Shown piece by piece: positions 1-8,716 of a stretch of 40,906 nucleotides of DNA. The notes under the pieces are model-generated. The model was not told the origin of the DNA and did not search any database. It saw only the letters and a program-made list of their open reading frames with translations. Origin of the DNA: an uncultured bacterium (GTDB lineage: Bacteria; Bacillota; Clostridia; Lachnospirales; Lachnospiraceae); assembly GCA_947383005.1 (NCBI GenBank), contig CANDBT010000038.1, forward strand, positions 1-40,906, in the 5' to 3' direction. Made by a program: the position numbers and the translations under genes. The number at the start of each line of letters is the position of its first letter. The stretch's first letter is position 1.

Positions 1-2
1 CC

Positions 3-805
3 GCTCTTGTGGAACAGTTTGAGAACCTGGAAATGGTCTGTAATGCCAGAGTCGATACAGCTCTTTACGGTCTCCCACCCGCTAAAACCGGAAAAACGGG
101 CCGTCCCAGAAAACATGGGGACCGGATTGCGCTGGATGATATCATTCTGAACGAAGCGAAAAACGGCGACTGACTGATTGGCATGGTGCCGGTCATCACG
201 AACCTCTGGAAGGATAAAGTGGTATATGCCCTGGTTACTGCGCCAAAAACGGGAAAGGGAGCCGACGTCTGTTCTTATGCACGGCTGATCCAAAAAGCAT
301 CTCTTTTGACTGGAAGAGCAGCGCTGACAAAACAATCTGTTCCTACGGGGAAGAAGATGTCTTTTATCTTCCGTTGGCCTGGTATGGCCTGAGGTGGAAC
401 ATCGAGGTTTCTTATTATGAAGGGAAGAACTTCTGGTCCATGGAGGAATACCGCATCCGCAGCAAGGAAAGGATCGAACGGCTAATCAACCTGATCCGTC
501 TGTCCTACAGCGCGATAACTTTGCTTCCTTATCATGATGAAACCTTTTCCGGGTGTCAGTCTGCCAGTGCCCAGGAAAACCGTTACAAAATTGGGCAACA
601 AATTCAGTCGGAAATAATTTTATGCAGTTTCGAGAAATTTCTCGAAACCATTAAAAATTGTTCTGTTCTGATAAATGTCATAGAAAGCTATATTTTATCA
701 GGATTTAAGAAATTTCAAAAGTTGCAAACTGGTGTAAAGTCTATTCCCCCCAAAAAATTATTATGGTATAATTCTTATCGGAAATTGCGAAGTAATTTCC
801 GATAA
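3..805 (+). pseudogene. IS4-family DDE transposase, C-terminal part, decayed
   Basis: The 5' end lies outside the window. One continuous transposase can be read only by switching frame. The first block (from base 3) runs to an in-frame TGA at 171-173, where the sense suggests an ancestral TGG. Reading continues in the same frame to about 245, and from about 250 the protein continues in another frame through ILE-rich C-terminal sequence. The later block has YGLRWNIEVSYYEGK, an exact match to the IS4-family Y-x2-R-x3-E-x6-K signature around the catalytic Glu. So there is one nonsense mutation and one frameshift, and the element is dead. The last residues and the stop codon (803-805) lie inside the hairpin repeat that starts at 775, so the original C-terminus was probably replaced. 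No terminal inverted repeat of the IS could be identified. Confidence 0.85.
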
Positions 806-960
806 AAGGCACGGTTTTTCGTGCCGTAAATCGACTATAGGAAACCGATTTTGCTTCCTATAGTATAACTTATCAGAATTTGCAAAGCAAATTATGATAA
901 AAGGCACAGCTTTTTGTGCCGTAAATCCGACTATAGGAAGCCATTTTTGCTTCCTATAGT
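775..960. repeat. Repeat family A, two tandem copies (A1 775-864, A2 870-960)
   Basis: Each copy of about 90 nt is a row of three hairpins: TTATCGGAAATT with AATTTCCGATAA; GGCACG with CGTGCC; and ACTATAGG with CCTATAGT. The second copy has diverged, but both arms changed together in places (GGCACA with TGTGCC, TTATCA with TGATAA). Related copies are at 33449-33538 and, in the opposite orientation, at 37383-37834. It sits directly behind the transposase relic and about 70 nt before the next gene, so it may lie in that gene's leader. No open reading frame is evident in it. Confidence 0.85.
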
Positions 961-1028
961 ATGGTTATCAGCAAAATAGGATTGAGAGACACCGAAAGTA
1001 CATATTTTTTTAAAGGAGGAAATTACAT

Positions 1029-1868
1029 ATGTCCGAGCCGCGCTTTGAGGATATTTTGATAAACGCCGGAACAGATGAGTTTAACAGAATGACCGGCTAT
1101 GCAGAATTCCCTTACTTTCACAAACAAATCGAGGTGATTTGCGATGAGGGTGTTACAGCAGAATACGCTGCCCGATCTATTCGGTGGCTGGCGGAGATCG
1201 ATGAAGCTCAGGTCAGGGAAATCTGCCAATATGCTCTGTACTACCTTCGGGATGAATTGGAATCCACAAGCAAGGGAGAACTTCTGAACGAGGAAATCCA
1301 GCACATCCAAGACCCTTTGGAGGTACTTCATTATATGGAGTTTGGCAGCTTGGAAATCAAGCTTCCTGTGGAACCGGAAATACCTGTGCTGAACTTGAGC
1401 GGCGGTTGCGACTGGCAAGAAGATGAGGGACTGCACTGCCTGATAAAAAATGGTCATGTGGTTTACATGGGTTCTTGGAACGATGAAGACGTGTGGGATG
1501 AGCATCTGTTGGACGATGACCAATATCTCGTCAATTATGTGCTATATCCCCAACGTAAAGCGTTACAGCAAAAAGCAGCGGAACGACTAAAACAGCACCC
1601 GCCAAAGAAAATCCCCCACCTGGAGTTCGCCATGAATTCACCAGTCAGAAAATTTGTGGAGTTTCTTCTTACCGAAGCGGAACACTGTACCCCAGAAGAA
1701 GCATGGGCAAAACTGGAGGGCACCCGCTTGATGGCTCTTTTGCAAGAGGATTCTTCTCTGGCATGGATGGACACTTCATTGTTGTATCGCTGTTATTGCA
1801 TGGAACGTGACTTGGGATCGACAGAGATGGAGATTTACCTTTGGGAACAGACTCACCTGGATTCGTGA
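1029..1868 (+). CDS. Unidentified 279-residue soluble protein
   Basis: The ATG at 1029 is preceded by AAAGGAGG at a good distance, so the start is well supported. The protein is acidic, has no signal peptide and no membrane segment, and is rich in Glu, Trp and Tyr. Its middle (residues about 110-150) has a hydrophobic core with paired Trp and Gly (SGGCDWQEDEGLHCLIKNG). This recalls the small beta-rich domains found in DUF6985-type and immunity-like proteins, but that similarity is an impression and not an identification. The N- and C-terminal parts look helical. It stands alone between the repeat pair and an inverted repeat at 1969-2022, with mobile DNA upstream. I cannot assign a function. 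Confidence 0.8.
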   Translation: MSEPRFEDILINAGTDEFNRMTGYAEFPYFHKQIEVICDEGVTAEYAARSIRWLAEIDEAQVREICQYALYYLRDELESTSKGELLNEEIQHIQDPLEVLHYMEFGSLEIKLPVEPEIPVLNLSGGCDWQEDEGLHCLIKNGHVVYMGSWNDEDVWDEHLLDDDQYLVNYVLYPQRKALQQKAAERLKQHPPKKIPHLEFAMNSPVRKFVEFLLTEAEHCTPEEAWAKLEGTRLMALLQEDSSLAWMDTSLLYRCYCMERDLGSTEMEIYLWEQTHLDS

Positions 1869-1968
1869 AACACGTTTATGCGAAAGCAAAGCGACTCTGA
1901 CTTTCAAACAGCAACTTCCGTTTCCTTAAGTTGACAGCCCATAAAAACTAAATAGCCAGCCACACATC

Positions 1969-2022
1969 AGAGGCACATCCAAGCAGGAAATTTAAAAAGG
2001 TATCCTGCTTGGGTGTGCCTCT
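1969..2022. repeat. Long inverted repeat (20-bp stem)
   Basis: Arms AGAGGCACATCCAAGCAGGA (1969-1988) and its near-perfect complement (2003-2022) enclose a 14-nt loop. No T-run follows on either strand, so it is not a classic intrinsic terminator, although it sits between two convergent genes (ending at 1868 and 2079) and could stop or protect both transcripts. Confidence 0.6.
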
Positions 2023-2078
2023 GTCAGGGTGTTATGATACACACGATATACAAAATATATGGTTTTACATTGCAAAGT

Positions 2079-2417
2079 TCATGTCATCATGTCAGAGAGT
2101 ATTTTCCGGATGTTTTCCTCGTTTAATTCATGGGTTGTATCACGATTTATCTCTATAAAAGAACGCCCGCTTTTCATCGCATTAAGTTGATTATCATATT
2201 CTGACTTTGATACTTTATTATTAATACGATATTGATCATAATTTGTACCGGAAAACGATACTGCAGTAACTAACCTCCCCTCATTGATCGCATAAAAACT
2301 CTTGTCACCTATCGAACTGCCACTGTCCAAATATTGGGATTTAATCCCGTCTTCCACTTCCCGCAAAAGAAGTAATCTCTCCCCGCATAACAAATACCGG
2401 TTATATTTATGTAGCAT
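2079..2417 (-). CDS. Hypothetical protein at the end of the ABC operon
   Basis: A 112-residue frame begins 17 nt after the permease stop. ATG at 2417 is chosen because it is the first start after the permease ends; the frame stays open upstream into the permease gene but that overlap is implausible. An AGGA lies about 10 nt upstream. The sequence is polar, has no signal peptide or membrane helix, and ends in a helical acidic tail. I recognise no family. It may be the remnant of a larger protein whose 5' part was lost. A real coding region is suggested only by the normal residue composition and the position. Confidence 0.4.
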   Translation of the reverse strand: MLHKYNRYLLCGERLLLLREVEDGIKSQYLDSGSSIGDKSFYAINEGRLVTAVSFSGTNYDQYRINNKVSKSEYDNQLNAMKSGRSFIEINRDTTHELNEENIRKILSDMMT

Positions 2418-2433
2418 ATCATAAAAATTCCTG

Positions 2434-3369
2434 CTATTTCGACGAATTTTTCGTCGCCGCAACCAGCAAAAGTACGATAAAAATACCTTGTATAAGCCGC
2501 TGTCCGCCGATACTGATATTTGCCGCATTCAAAAAGGTAGACATTAAGGTCATCATAAACGCCCCGATACACACAGCAATTATATTGGATTTACCGCCTG
2601 CTGCATTAGTTCCGCCTACAAAACAGGCCGCGATGGATGGAAGAAAATAAGTGGTTCCCAGGTCCTGGTTTGCGCCTCCACAGTATGCTGCATTTAGTGC
2701 CCCGGCAAGGCCGCAAAGGGCGCCATTGATCACAAATGCCGTGATAACCGTCTTGCTGACATTAATACCTGCCAGCCGGGCTGCTTCCCTCTTTTGCCCT
2801 ACCGCGTGCAGGTTCATGCCGTATTTTGACTTATATAAAACGAAATACAGGATGACGGCGATAGCCACGGCAATAGCGGTCATGGAATTGATTCCGAACA
2901 GATTTGCGTTGGTAAACTTAACAAAGGTACTGTTAGGTGAATTGGCAAATTTATTGGATACCAGCAGTATTACGGTGTAATACAGATAGCCGGTGGCCAT
3001 GGTTGTAATCATTGCATGGATATTCAGGTAAACATTAATACAGGCATTGATCATCCCACAGGCCATGCCAACAATAATCGCGATAGCCAGTCCCAGGAGG
3101 ATGTTATACTGCATTAATTCACAAGATATGTATGCGGTCAACGTGAGAATATATTTTTGAGAAATATCAATCGCGCCTTTTCCGCTGGTTACGACAACCA
3201 TCTGTGCAATACCCAGCAGCATAGCAAATACGCAAAGCTTCAAGCCGGATGTAATTACGCGCACATTTACCGCTCCGGACACGGCACAAATAAGCGCATA
3301 CAGGATAACGCAGCCCACTACCGGCCAGACAATCGGGCTTTCTAACATTTTCTTTATCTTATTACTCAC
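2434..3369 (-). CDS. ABC transporter permease, RbsC family
   Basis: About 311 residues with roughly eight to ten hydrophobic helices and the branched-chain/ribose permease signature (GINVSKTV followed by AINGALCGLAGAL-type residues), typical in length for RbsC. Two GTG codons can start it. The one at 3369 lies 10 nt after AGGAG, while the one at 3378 is only 1 nt from it, so 3369 is preferred. It overlaps the stop of the fused ATPase-permease gene, which indicates translational coupling. Because the preceding gene already carries one permease domain, the transporter is probably a heterodimer of that domain and this subunit. The substrate cannot be read from the sequence. Confidence 0.88.
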   Translation of the reverse strand: MSNKIKKMLESPIVWPVVGCVILYALICAVSGAVNVRVITSGLKLCVFAMLLGIAQMVVVTSGKGAIDISQKYILTLTAYISCELMQYNILLGLAIAIIVGMACGMINACINVYLNIHAMITTMATGYLYYTVILLVSNKFANSPNSTFVKFTNANLFGINSMTAIAVAIAVILYFVLYKSKYGMNLHAVGQKREAARLAGINVSKTVITAFVINGALCGLAGALNAAYCGGANQDLGTTYFLPSIAACFVGGTNAAGGKSNIIAVCIGAFMMTLMSTFLNAANISIGGQRLIQGIFIVLLLVAATKNSSK

Positions 3370-5809
3370 AACGACCACGCTCCTCTCTATGAATCAGGAA
3401 CTTCAGGGCAAGGACGCTGATCAGGATAAGCCCGATAATCGCCGTCTGATAGTTCGAATTCATCTTCATGGCTGTCAGCAGGGAATTGATAAGATTCATA
3501 ACGATTGCCGCCATCACAACACCAACAGGGACCGGAAGACCGCCAGCCATATCACAGCCGCCAAGAATAACCGTGGCAATGGACATCATGTTATAATTCA
3601 CCGAACTGTTAGCGTCCGCACCATTACAGGTATTGGTGTAAGCCATACCGGCAAGCACCACAAAGAAGCCTGATATGCCATATGCCACAATCTTCGCCAC
3701 CAAATGGCTCCAACCAGAACGTTCCAGAGCCTGGACATTGTTTCCGGCCCCGCGCAGGATGATGCCATACCTGCAGCGGTACAGAAGGTACCAGCACGCC
3801 AGCCCGGCTGCCGCAGCAATAACGATAGGCAGGGGGATAACCGGCAGTTTAATACGCAGGAAATCAGCCAGCCACTTGGGGCATGAGCCGCCAGGGGTAG
3901 GGCAGACCAACAGGGCAAGGCCATACCACATAAATTGCGCGCCCATGGTAACAACGATGGCCGGGATTTGACGGATCTTAATCAGCGCAGCCAGCACCAT
4001 ATACAGACCGATGAAAACGATAAGCCCTAAAAGTCCAAGCAATGGGCTTCCGGTCAGCCATATGCCCACGATGACATTTACCAGGCCGATGGAATATCCG
4101 TTTCCCATATCAACATCACCACACATAACGATAAACATCTGGCCTAATGCCGCAAAAATCAGCGGCAGCGCGGAACTGATCTTCATGCGCAGGCCCACAT
4201 AGGACATCAGGTTGGGGTTAATCGCTACATTTGCCGCGAAAATGGCAATCAGCGTGATAAGGGGCAACATCCAGGGTGTAGCCATATATTGGGAAAACCT
4301 GCTTTTGGCTTTCTCCGTAACCTCTTTTTTCTCCGTTTCGATAAAAGCAGCTTTTACCAAGTTGGGAACGTTAATTTCATCATCTTTTAACTCTTTTGTA
4401 ATGCGGCCGTCGCGCATTACATATACGCGGTCGCAAATTTCCATCTCCAAATCCTCGGTTGAATATAAGATAATCGACTTACCCATTTCACGGGTTTCAT
4501 GCAGGAGTTTATAAATATCCTGCTTTGTCCCGACATCCACGCCGGCAGTCGGGTCGTTTAAAATAATAATATCCGCCTCTGAAGCGATGCCTCTGGCAAT
4601 CAATGCTTTCTGCTGGTTTCCTCCGGAAAGGGACATGATATTGCTGTCAATACCCTCCGCACGGAATTTCAATTTATCATACCAGCTTTGGGCCGATTCA
4701 TCTGCTTTTTTCTGGTCAATCAATAATTTCCCTTTTACCCGGTCTAAGTTCGCGATCAAAATATTATTCCGGATATTCCAGAACTGGAACACTCCTTCTG
4801 TGGCCCGGTCGCCGGAAACATAGGAAAGGAGACCGTTTAGCTCAATACCCTTGACCTGTTTTTTCCTAGCCGCAAAAATCTGCTGGAGCAGCTCCTGCTG
4901 GCCGGAACCGGCAAGGCCGGATATGCCGATAATCTCCCCTTTTTTCAAATGGAGGCTGACATCGCTTAATCCCTTGGTATTTAAATTGGTGATTTTTAAC
5001 ATATCCGGCTGGTTGGAAAAGTCCAGGTGTACCCGTTCCTTCTTCTCGGACGTGCCGCCCATATGGGCAATCAGTTCCTCCTGGGTAATCTCATCCGAAT
5101 AAAATTCTCCTCTGTTCTGGCCATTTGTCAGGAGCACAATGCGGTCGGAAACGACACGAATTTCGTCTAACTTGTGAGAAATGTATATAACTGCCACGCC
5201 TTTGGCACTTAAATCCGCGACGATTTTGTGCAATTGCTGAGCCTTGTCCGAAGACAAGGCGCTGGTAGGCTCATCAAGAATCAGGATTTTCAGATTATCC
5301 GCCATCAGCGTCTTACAGATTTCCACCACCTGACGGTCTGTAAGGCTTAAGGTTTCCAAAGGCTTCATCACATCGATATTACTTCCCGGAAAATAAGTTT
5401 CAATCAGATTTTTTACCTGTGCCTTTGTCTCATTTCTCCAATTCTTGCTTGGGGCGATGCTATGGCTGACATTCAGCATGGCAAAGTTTTCAAAAATACT
5501 TAAGTTGGTGCAAAGGGATAAATCCTGATACGCGCAGTTTACGCCGATTTGCTTGGCGGTACGGGCATTGTAGCTTTCCTGCTGCACGCCATTATAAATG
5601 ATTTCGCCGTTTGTCCGCGGAAGGACGCCGGTCAGAATCTTCATCAGCGTGGACTTACCGGCTCCGTTAGAACCTACCAGCCCAATGACTTCGCCCTCAT
5701 AGATATCCAGATTTACCCCCTGCAGTGCCTTGGTAATGCCAAAAAAACGGTCAATGTTTTTCAGGCTCAGGTACGGCTTCTGGTTTTCTTTATGTTTCAA
5801 GCGGTTCAC
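3362..5809 (-). CDS. RbsA-RbsC fusion: double ATPase plus permease in one chain
   Basis: The protein has 815 residues. Residues about 10-245 form the first ABC ATPase, with Walker A GSNGAGKST, a signature region and Walker B ILILDEPTSAL. Residues about 265-490 form the second ATPase, with the degenerate P-loop GLAGSGQQE usual for RbsA domain 2, the signature LSGGNQQKA and Walker B IIILNDPTAGVD. Residues about 505-815 are a complete RbsC-type permease with many membrane helices. RbsA alone is about 500 residues, so this is a true fusion with a short linker. The start is GTG, overlapping the upstream stop as GTGA, with AAAGG ahead. It should act at the cytoplasmic membrane with the lipoprotein at 6697-7836 and the permease at 2434-3369. 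Confidence 0.92.
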   Translation of the reverse strand: MNRLKHKENQKPYLSLKNIDRFFGITKALQGVNLDIYEGEVIGLVGSNGAGKSTLMKILTGVLPRTNGEIIYNGVQQESYNARTAKQIGVNCAYQDLSLCTNLSIFENFAMLNVSHSIAPSKNWRNETKAQVKNLIETYFPGSNIDVMKPLETLSLTDRQVVEICKTLMADNLKILILDEPTSALSSDKAQQLHKIVADLSAKGVAVIYISHKLDEIRVVSDRIVLLTNGQNRGEFYSDEITQEELIAHMGGTSEKKERVHLDFSNQPDMLKITNLNTKGLSDVSLHLKKGEIIGISGLAGSGQQELLQQIFAARKKQVKGIELNGLLSYVSGDRATEGVFQFWNIRNNILIANLDRVKGKLLIDQKKADESAQSWYDKLKFRAEGIDSNIMSLSGGNQQKALIARGIASEADIIILNDPTAGVDVGTKQDIYKLLHETREMGKSIILYSTEDLEMEICDRVYVMRDGRITKELKDDEINVPNLVKAAFIETEKKEVTEKAKSRFSQYMATPWMLPLITLIAIFAANVAINPNLMSYVGLRMKISSALPLIFAALGQMFIVMCGDVDMGNGYSIGLVNVIVGIWLTGSPLLGLLGLIVFIGLYMVLAALIKIRQIPAIVVTMGAQFMWYGLALLVCPTPGGSCPKWLADFLRIKLPVIPLPIVIAAAAGLACWYLLYRCRYGIILRGAGNNVQALERSGWSHLVAKIVAYGISGFFVVLAGMAYTNTCNGADANSSVNYNMMSIATVILGGCDMAGGLPVPVGVVMAAIVMNLINSLLTAMKMNSNYQTAIIGLILISVLALKFLIHREERGRCE

Positions 5810-6513
5810 ATCCTTTCTTTATCAAGTACTGCAACCAAGCGCATGGTTGAGCCTGAGCCGTCTTTAAAACGGCACGGAAGCCCGATAACGCCAAAAAAGG
5901 CGGGAAGAGTATCCAGTTTATCTACATTCTCAATGATATTAATGCCATTTCCCAACAATACCTTATGTGCCGGGTTTGGCGTGTTCGCAGCATCAAGAGC
6001 TGAGGCATCCGTTCCGACCGCGCTGACCTCTTTTTCAAGAAGGTACTCTGCCGTTTCTTGGGAAATCCCGGGCCAGTTTTCCATAAATGGCCTGCCCTCC
6101 TCCCCGGTTTTCCATTTTTTATCCCATCCAAAGCGGAAAAAAACAATATCCCCCTTTCTAAGCGGCCCGTGCTGGGTTTCAAATGCTTTTACATCGTCCA
6201 CAGAAGTTACGCCTCCGGGAGCAATGTTTGCAGCGTCAATATTAACGCCCCGGCCAATCAGCCGTTCAATAGGAATTTCATCAACATTTTCTGCCCCTTC
6301 AATGAAGTGGGAAAGCGCGTCGATATGAGTTCCTGTATGTTCACAGAAAGTAACATTCCGCCAAAAAGAACCATCCTCAACATATTTCATTCCCGGATGG
6401 AAAGTCATACCAGCCTGGGTGGGCCAGTGAGGTATCCCTTCCTCCAGCGGATGGGTCATGTCTATAAATTCAGAAGCGGCAACAAGATCCAACAATTTTT
6501 CAAGCGTATTCAT
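5806..6513 (-). CDS. Cyclase-family metal-dependent hydrolase (kynurenine formamidase-like)
   Basis: The protein has 235 residues. The metal-binding motif HTGTHIDALSHF near residues 59-70 is diagnostic of the cyclase/KynB family (PF04199), which hydrolyses amide, formamide or lactone-like bonds with Zn or Mn. DMTHPLEEGIPHWP near the N-terminus and the Gly-rich C-terminal half also fit. GAGGGATG precedes the ATG. Its stop overlaps the GTG of the ABC fusion by 4 nt, so it is translated with the transporter. This implies that the imported compound, or a product of it, is the substrate. The tryptophan pathway role is not supported here because no other kyn genes are present. Confidence 0.88.
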   Translation of the reverse strand: MNTLEKLLDLVAASEFIDMTHPLEEGIPHWPTQAGMTFHPGMKYVEDGSFWRNVTFCEHTGTHIDALSHFIEGAENVDEIPIERLIGRGVNIDAANIAPGGVTSVDDVKAFETQHGPLRKGDIVFFRFGWDKKWKTGEEGRPFMENWPGISQETAEYLLEKEVSAVGTDASALDAANTPNPAHKVLLGNGINIIENVDKLDTLPAFFGVIGLPCRFKDGSGSTMRLVAVLDKERM

Positions 6514-6604
6514 AACATCCCTCGTTTCTATACATTCATATAATTTTTGATGTTACACCAGCCCTATGCCGCCTATACGGCGGTGGAATTTATATAAGTA
6601 ATAA

Positions 6605-6630
6605 GGATGGGGCAGCACCCTGCCCCATCC
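6605..6630 (-). terminator. Intra-operon hairpin between lipoprotein and hydrolase genes
   Basis: An 11-bp GC-rich stem (GGATGGGGCAG with CTGCCCCATCC) and a 4-nt loop lie 67 nt after the lipoprotein stop, followed on the minus strand by only a weak U stretch (TTATTACTTA). Such a hairpin after a binding-protein gene commonly gives partial termination or protects the upstream message, so that binding protein is made in excess over the membrane subunits. Confidence 0.65.
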
Positions 6631-6696
6631 CCTCGCTGCATAATGCCAATATTCAATTACGCACGATGGTTCACATTACAGCCATGTCTGTTCTGC

Positions 6697-7836
6697 TTAC
6701 TGAGCCTCAATCTGTGTACGGATGTCGTCCCAGGACATTTCCGTAAATGCAACATCGTCGTCGCCAAGCCCGGTATAACCGGAAAGGCTGTCCGCGTCAA
6801 CCATGCCGAAAGGAACAGACATATTATTTGCTACCGTATCACCGTTGCAGATATCAACTGCTACATAAAGGGACATAGCGCCAATCCAGGGATTGCTTGC
6901 TGCGGACAGGGTCTTATATCCTTCGGGAGCTTCATCGGCCCACCAGTTCAGGAAACTGCCCCGATTATCGCCCGCGATTACAGGAAGATCATCCATAGAA
7001 TAGCCTGCGGAAAGAAATGCCTGGACTGCCGCATAGGCATCTCCGCCCTGGGTAACAAGGCCCTTAACATCGGATAATGTAGGAAGTACGCTGTTTAATT
7101 CGGTCTGAGCTTTGGAAGCGGTCCAGTCGGTATAAATTTCAGAAACAATCTTAACGTCCGGATATTTCTCCAATGCGTTAAGAACACCCTGATGGAACTG
7201 ATCATCAGTTGTCGTTCCCGCAGTACCCCGCAGCTCAATCAGGTTTCCGGAACCGCCCATCTGCTCGCACACATACTCGGTAAGGGCCTGGGTCATCGCT
7301 TCATTCTCGAAGAACATCTGATAAAGAAGCTCATGATCGCAGTCTACCGGCCCGTCGTTTACGGTAATAACCGGAATACCAGCATCGCAGGCTTCCATAA
7401 TCGCATTGTTCAAGGAACTGGTAGAAGCCGGGTCAACAATAATAATGTCGTATCCCTGGGTGATGAAATCTTCAATCTGGGAAATCTGAGTTGCCGTATC
7501 CTGATTCGCTTCGGCAACGGTATACTCGCTGATATAACCATCGGCGATCAATTGATCAGCAACAATCTGCATCTGCTTTTCTTCCGTTTGACGGTAACTG
7601 TTTCCGTTATAGCTATTGGTAAAACCTACCCGGATTCCTTTTGCTTCGGCCTTGCTGTCCCCTTGCGCTGCTTCCGCGGGAGCTTCTTCTTTCTCTTCTT
7701 CCGCTGCCGTTGCTGCCGCCGTAGTTGTTTCCGCTGCTGTGGTAGCGGCAGTCTCGTTTGATGATCCGCCGCATCCGGCCAGGCTTAGTGCCATGATTCC
7801 GGCTGCTGCCAGCGCTGTCACTTTCCTTAATTTCAT
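6697..7836 (-). CDS. Sugar-type substrate-binding lipoprotein of the ABC system
   Basis: The protein has 379 residues. The start is ATG 7836, with GGAGGG 7 nt upstream; an earlier in-frame start would add an unlikely leader. Residues 1-22 form a lipoprotein signal with lipobox LAGC, followed by a Ser/Thr/Ala/Glu-rich linker to about residue 65. The mature part is a periplasmic-binding-protein fold of the RbsB class: IRVGFTNSYNGNSYR at the start, IIIVDPASTSSLNNAI in the first lobe, and VITVNDGP and GTTTDDQF further on. It is the first intact gene of the leftward operon and should capture the substrate at the outer face of the membrane for the fused ATPase-permease. The ligand is unknown. Confidence 0.92.
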   Translation of the reverse strand: MKLRKVTALAAAGIMALSLAGCGGSSNETAATTAAETTTAAATAAEEEKEEAPAEAAQGDSKAEAKGIRVGFTNSYNGNSYRQTEEKQMQIVADQLIADGYISEYTVAEANQDTATQISQIEDFITQGYDIIIVDPASTSSLNNAIMEACDAGIPVITVNDGPVDCDHELLYQMFFENEAMTQALTEYVCEQMGGSGNLIELRGTAGTTTDDQFHQGVLNALEKYPDVKIVSEIYTDWTASKAQTELNSVLPTLSDVKGLVTQGGDAYAAVQAFLSAGYSMDDLPVIAGDNRGSFLNWWADEAPEGYKTLSAASNPWIGAMSLYVAVDICNGDTVANNMSVPFGMVDADSLSGYTGLGDDDVAFTEMSWDDIRTQIEAQ

Positions 7837-8008
7837 AAATATCCCTCCTGATAAAATAATTTTATTTGCCCTCCCGTTTTCCGCAAAAGGCCTTCTTAAC
7901 TTTGCCCATGGCAAAGGAAGAATTCTTGATATTGCAATAAATCAAAAATAACTTTAAACATATCCTCTGGATTATGGGCGAAATCGTCAAATCCGTTTCC
8001 GCTCATCA

Positions 8009-8245
8009 GCCCATCCACCCAAGGTTCTTTGCCATATCCAGCTTTTTGCCCATTACATCAGCTATATAGACAGATGCACCTTTTGGCAGGAATAACATTG
8101 TCCGCAGTTGAAATATGGGTTATCGGTAATGATCATTCCTGATTTGATGTCCCAGGCATTATCGGCATCCGCCTCGATAGCCTCGGCGAAAACTCATGCC
8201 CAGATATCCTGGAATAATCAAACAATATACATAGCTTCCATCTCG
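8009..8245 (-). pseudogene. Remnant of zinc-dependent alcohol dehydrogenase
   Basis: Pieces of a medium-chain Zn dehydrogenase are scattered over the frames. A YSRISGHEFS block near 8186-8206 matches the conserved GHE motif. A frame-shifted continuation ends in FNCGQCYSCQK (8080-8116), matching the structural-zinc Cys cluster. Then, after a frame change and a deletion of roughly the middle third of the protein, ASVYIADVMGKKLDMAKNLG (8017-8077) matches the NAD-binding Rossmann segment. Stops interrupt all frames. Its place between promoter (8463-8491) and binding protein suggests it once was the first gene of the operon, a dehydrogenase for the imported compound. Confidence 0.75.
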
Positions 8246-8462
8246 GTTTCTCCCCCCACCGCGTCTCGTGTTGTATACATCATGCTGCGGGCGTTTTTTC
8301 CGAATTATCCGCTAAAATAATTAAATCAATCGTAAGTTTGTGAAAAATACCTCAATTTTTTAATTTGTTTTCGGCGTTTTTCCATTTAAAATCCTCAAAA
8401 AAATCTAATCATTTGTAAATATGTACTTTTGCCAAATTCGAATATCTGTTATAACTTTTTTA

Positions 8463-8491
8463 AGTATACCACAAAGACAACGTTTTTTCAA
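8463..8491 (-). promoter_or_regulatory. Sigma-A promoter, ABC operon
   Basis: On the minus strand, TTGAAA (8486-8491), a spacer of exactly 17 nt, and TATACT (8463-8468). It points at the dehydrogenase remnant and the lipoprotein gene about 630 nt downstream. With the remnant dead, the operon now has a long untranslated leader unless a second promoter exists that I did not see. The rest of 8250-8640 is AT-rich and shows no gene. Confidence 0.65.
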
Positions 8492-8648
8492 TGATGTTTA
8501 GTAATTAAACATAAAAGTTAGGTTATCTTGTTATTATTTTCTTTTCTGGTACATCGTGTCCGCTGGATTCCACCCTTGCCCTTTTTAACAATTTTAAATT
8601 CTACTCCGTTGACAGCACTGTTTCGAAATAAATTTGTAAAAGCAAGAC

Positions 8649-8683
8649 AAATGCCCTGGCAGGACACAGCCGCCAGGGCATTT
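8649..8683 (-). terminator. Terminator after the Rpn-like gene
   Basis: A perfect 12-bp stem (AAATGCCCTGGC with GCCAGGGCATTT) and an 11-nt loop, followed on the minus strand by TTTGTCTTGCTTTT. It lies 34 nt after the stop of the gene at 8717. Confidence 0.75.
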
Positions 8684-8716
8684 ATATATATGGACATATA
8701 CTATTAATATAGCTTA

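Noticed and set aside
8108-8320. Plus-strand open frame over the dehydrogenase remnant
   Set aside because: The minus strand carries recognisable dehydrogenase blocks; the plus frame is a shadow.
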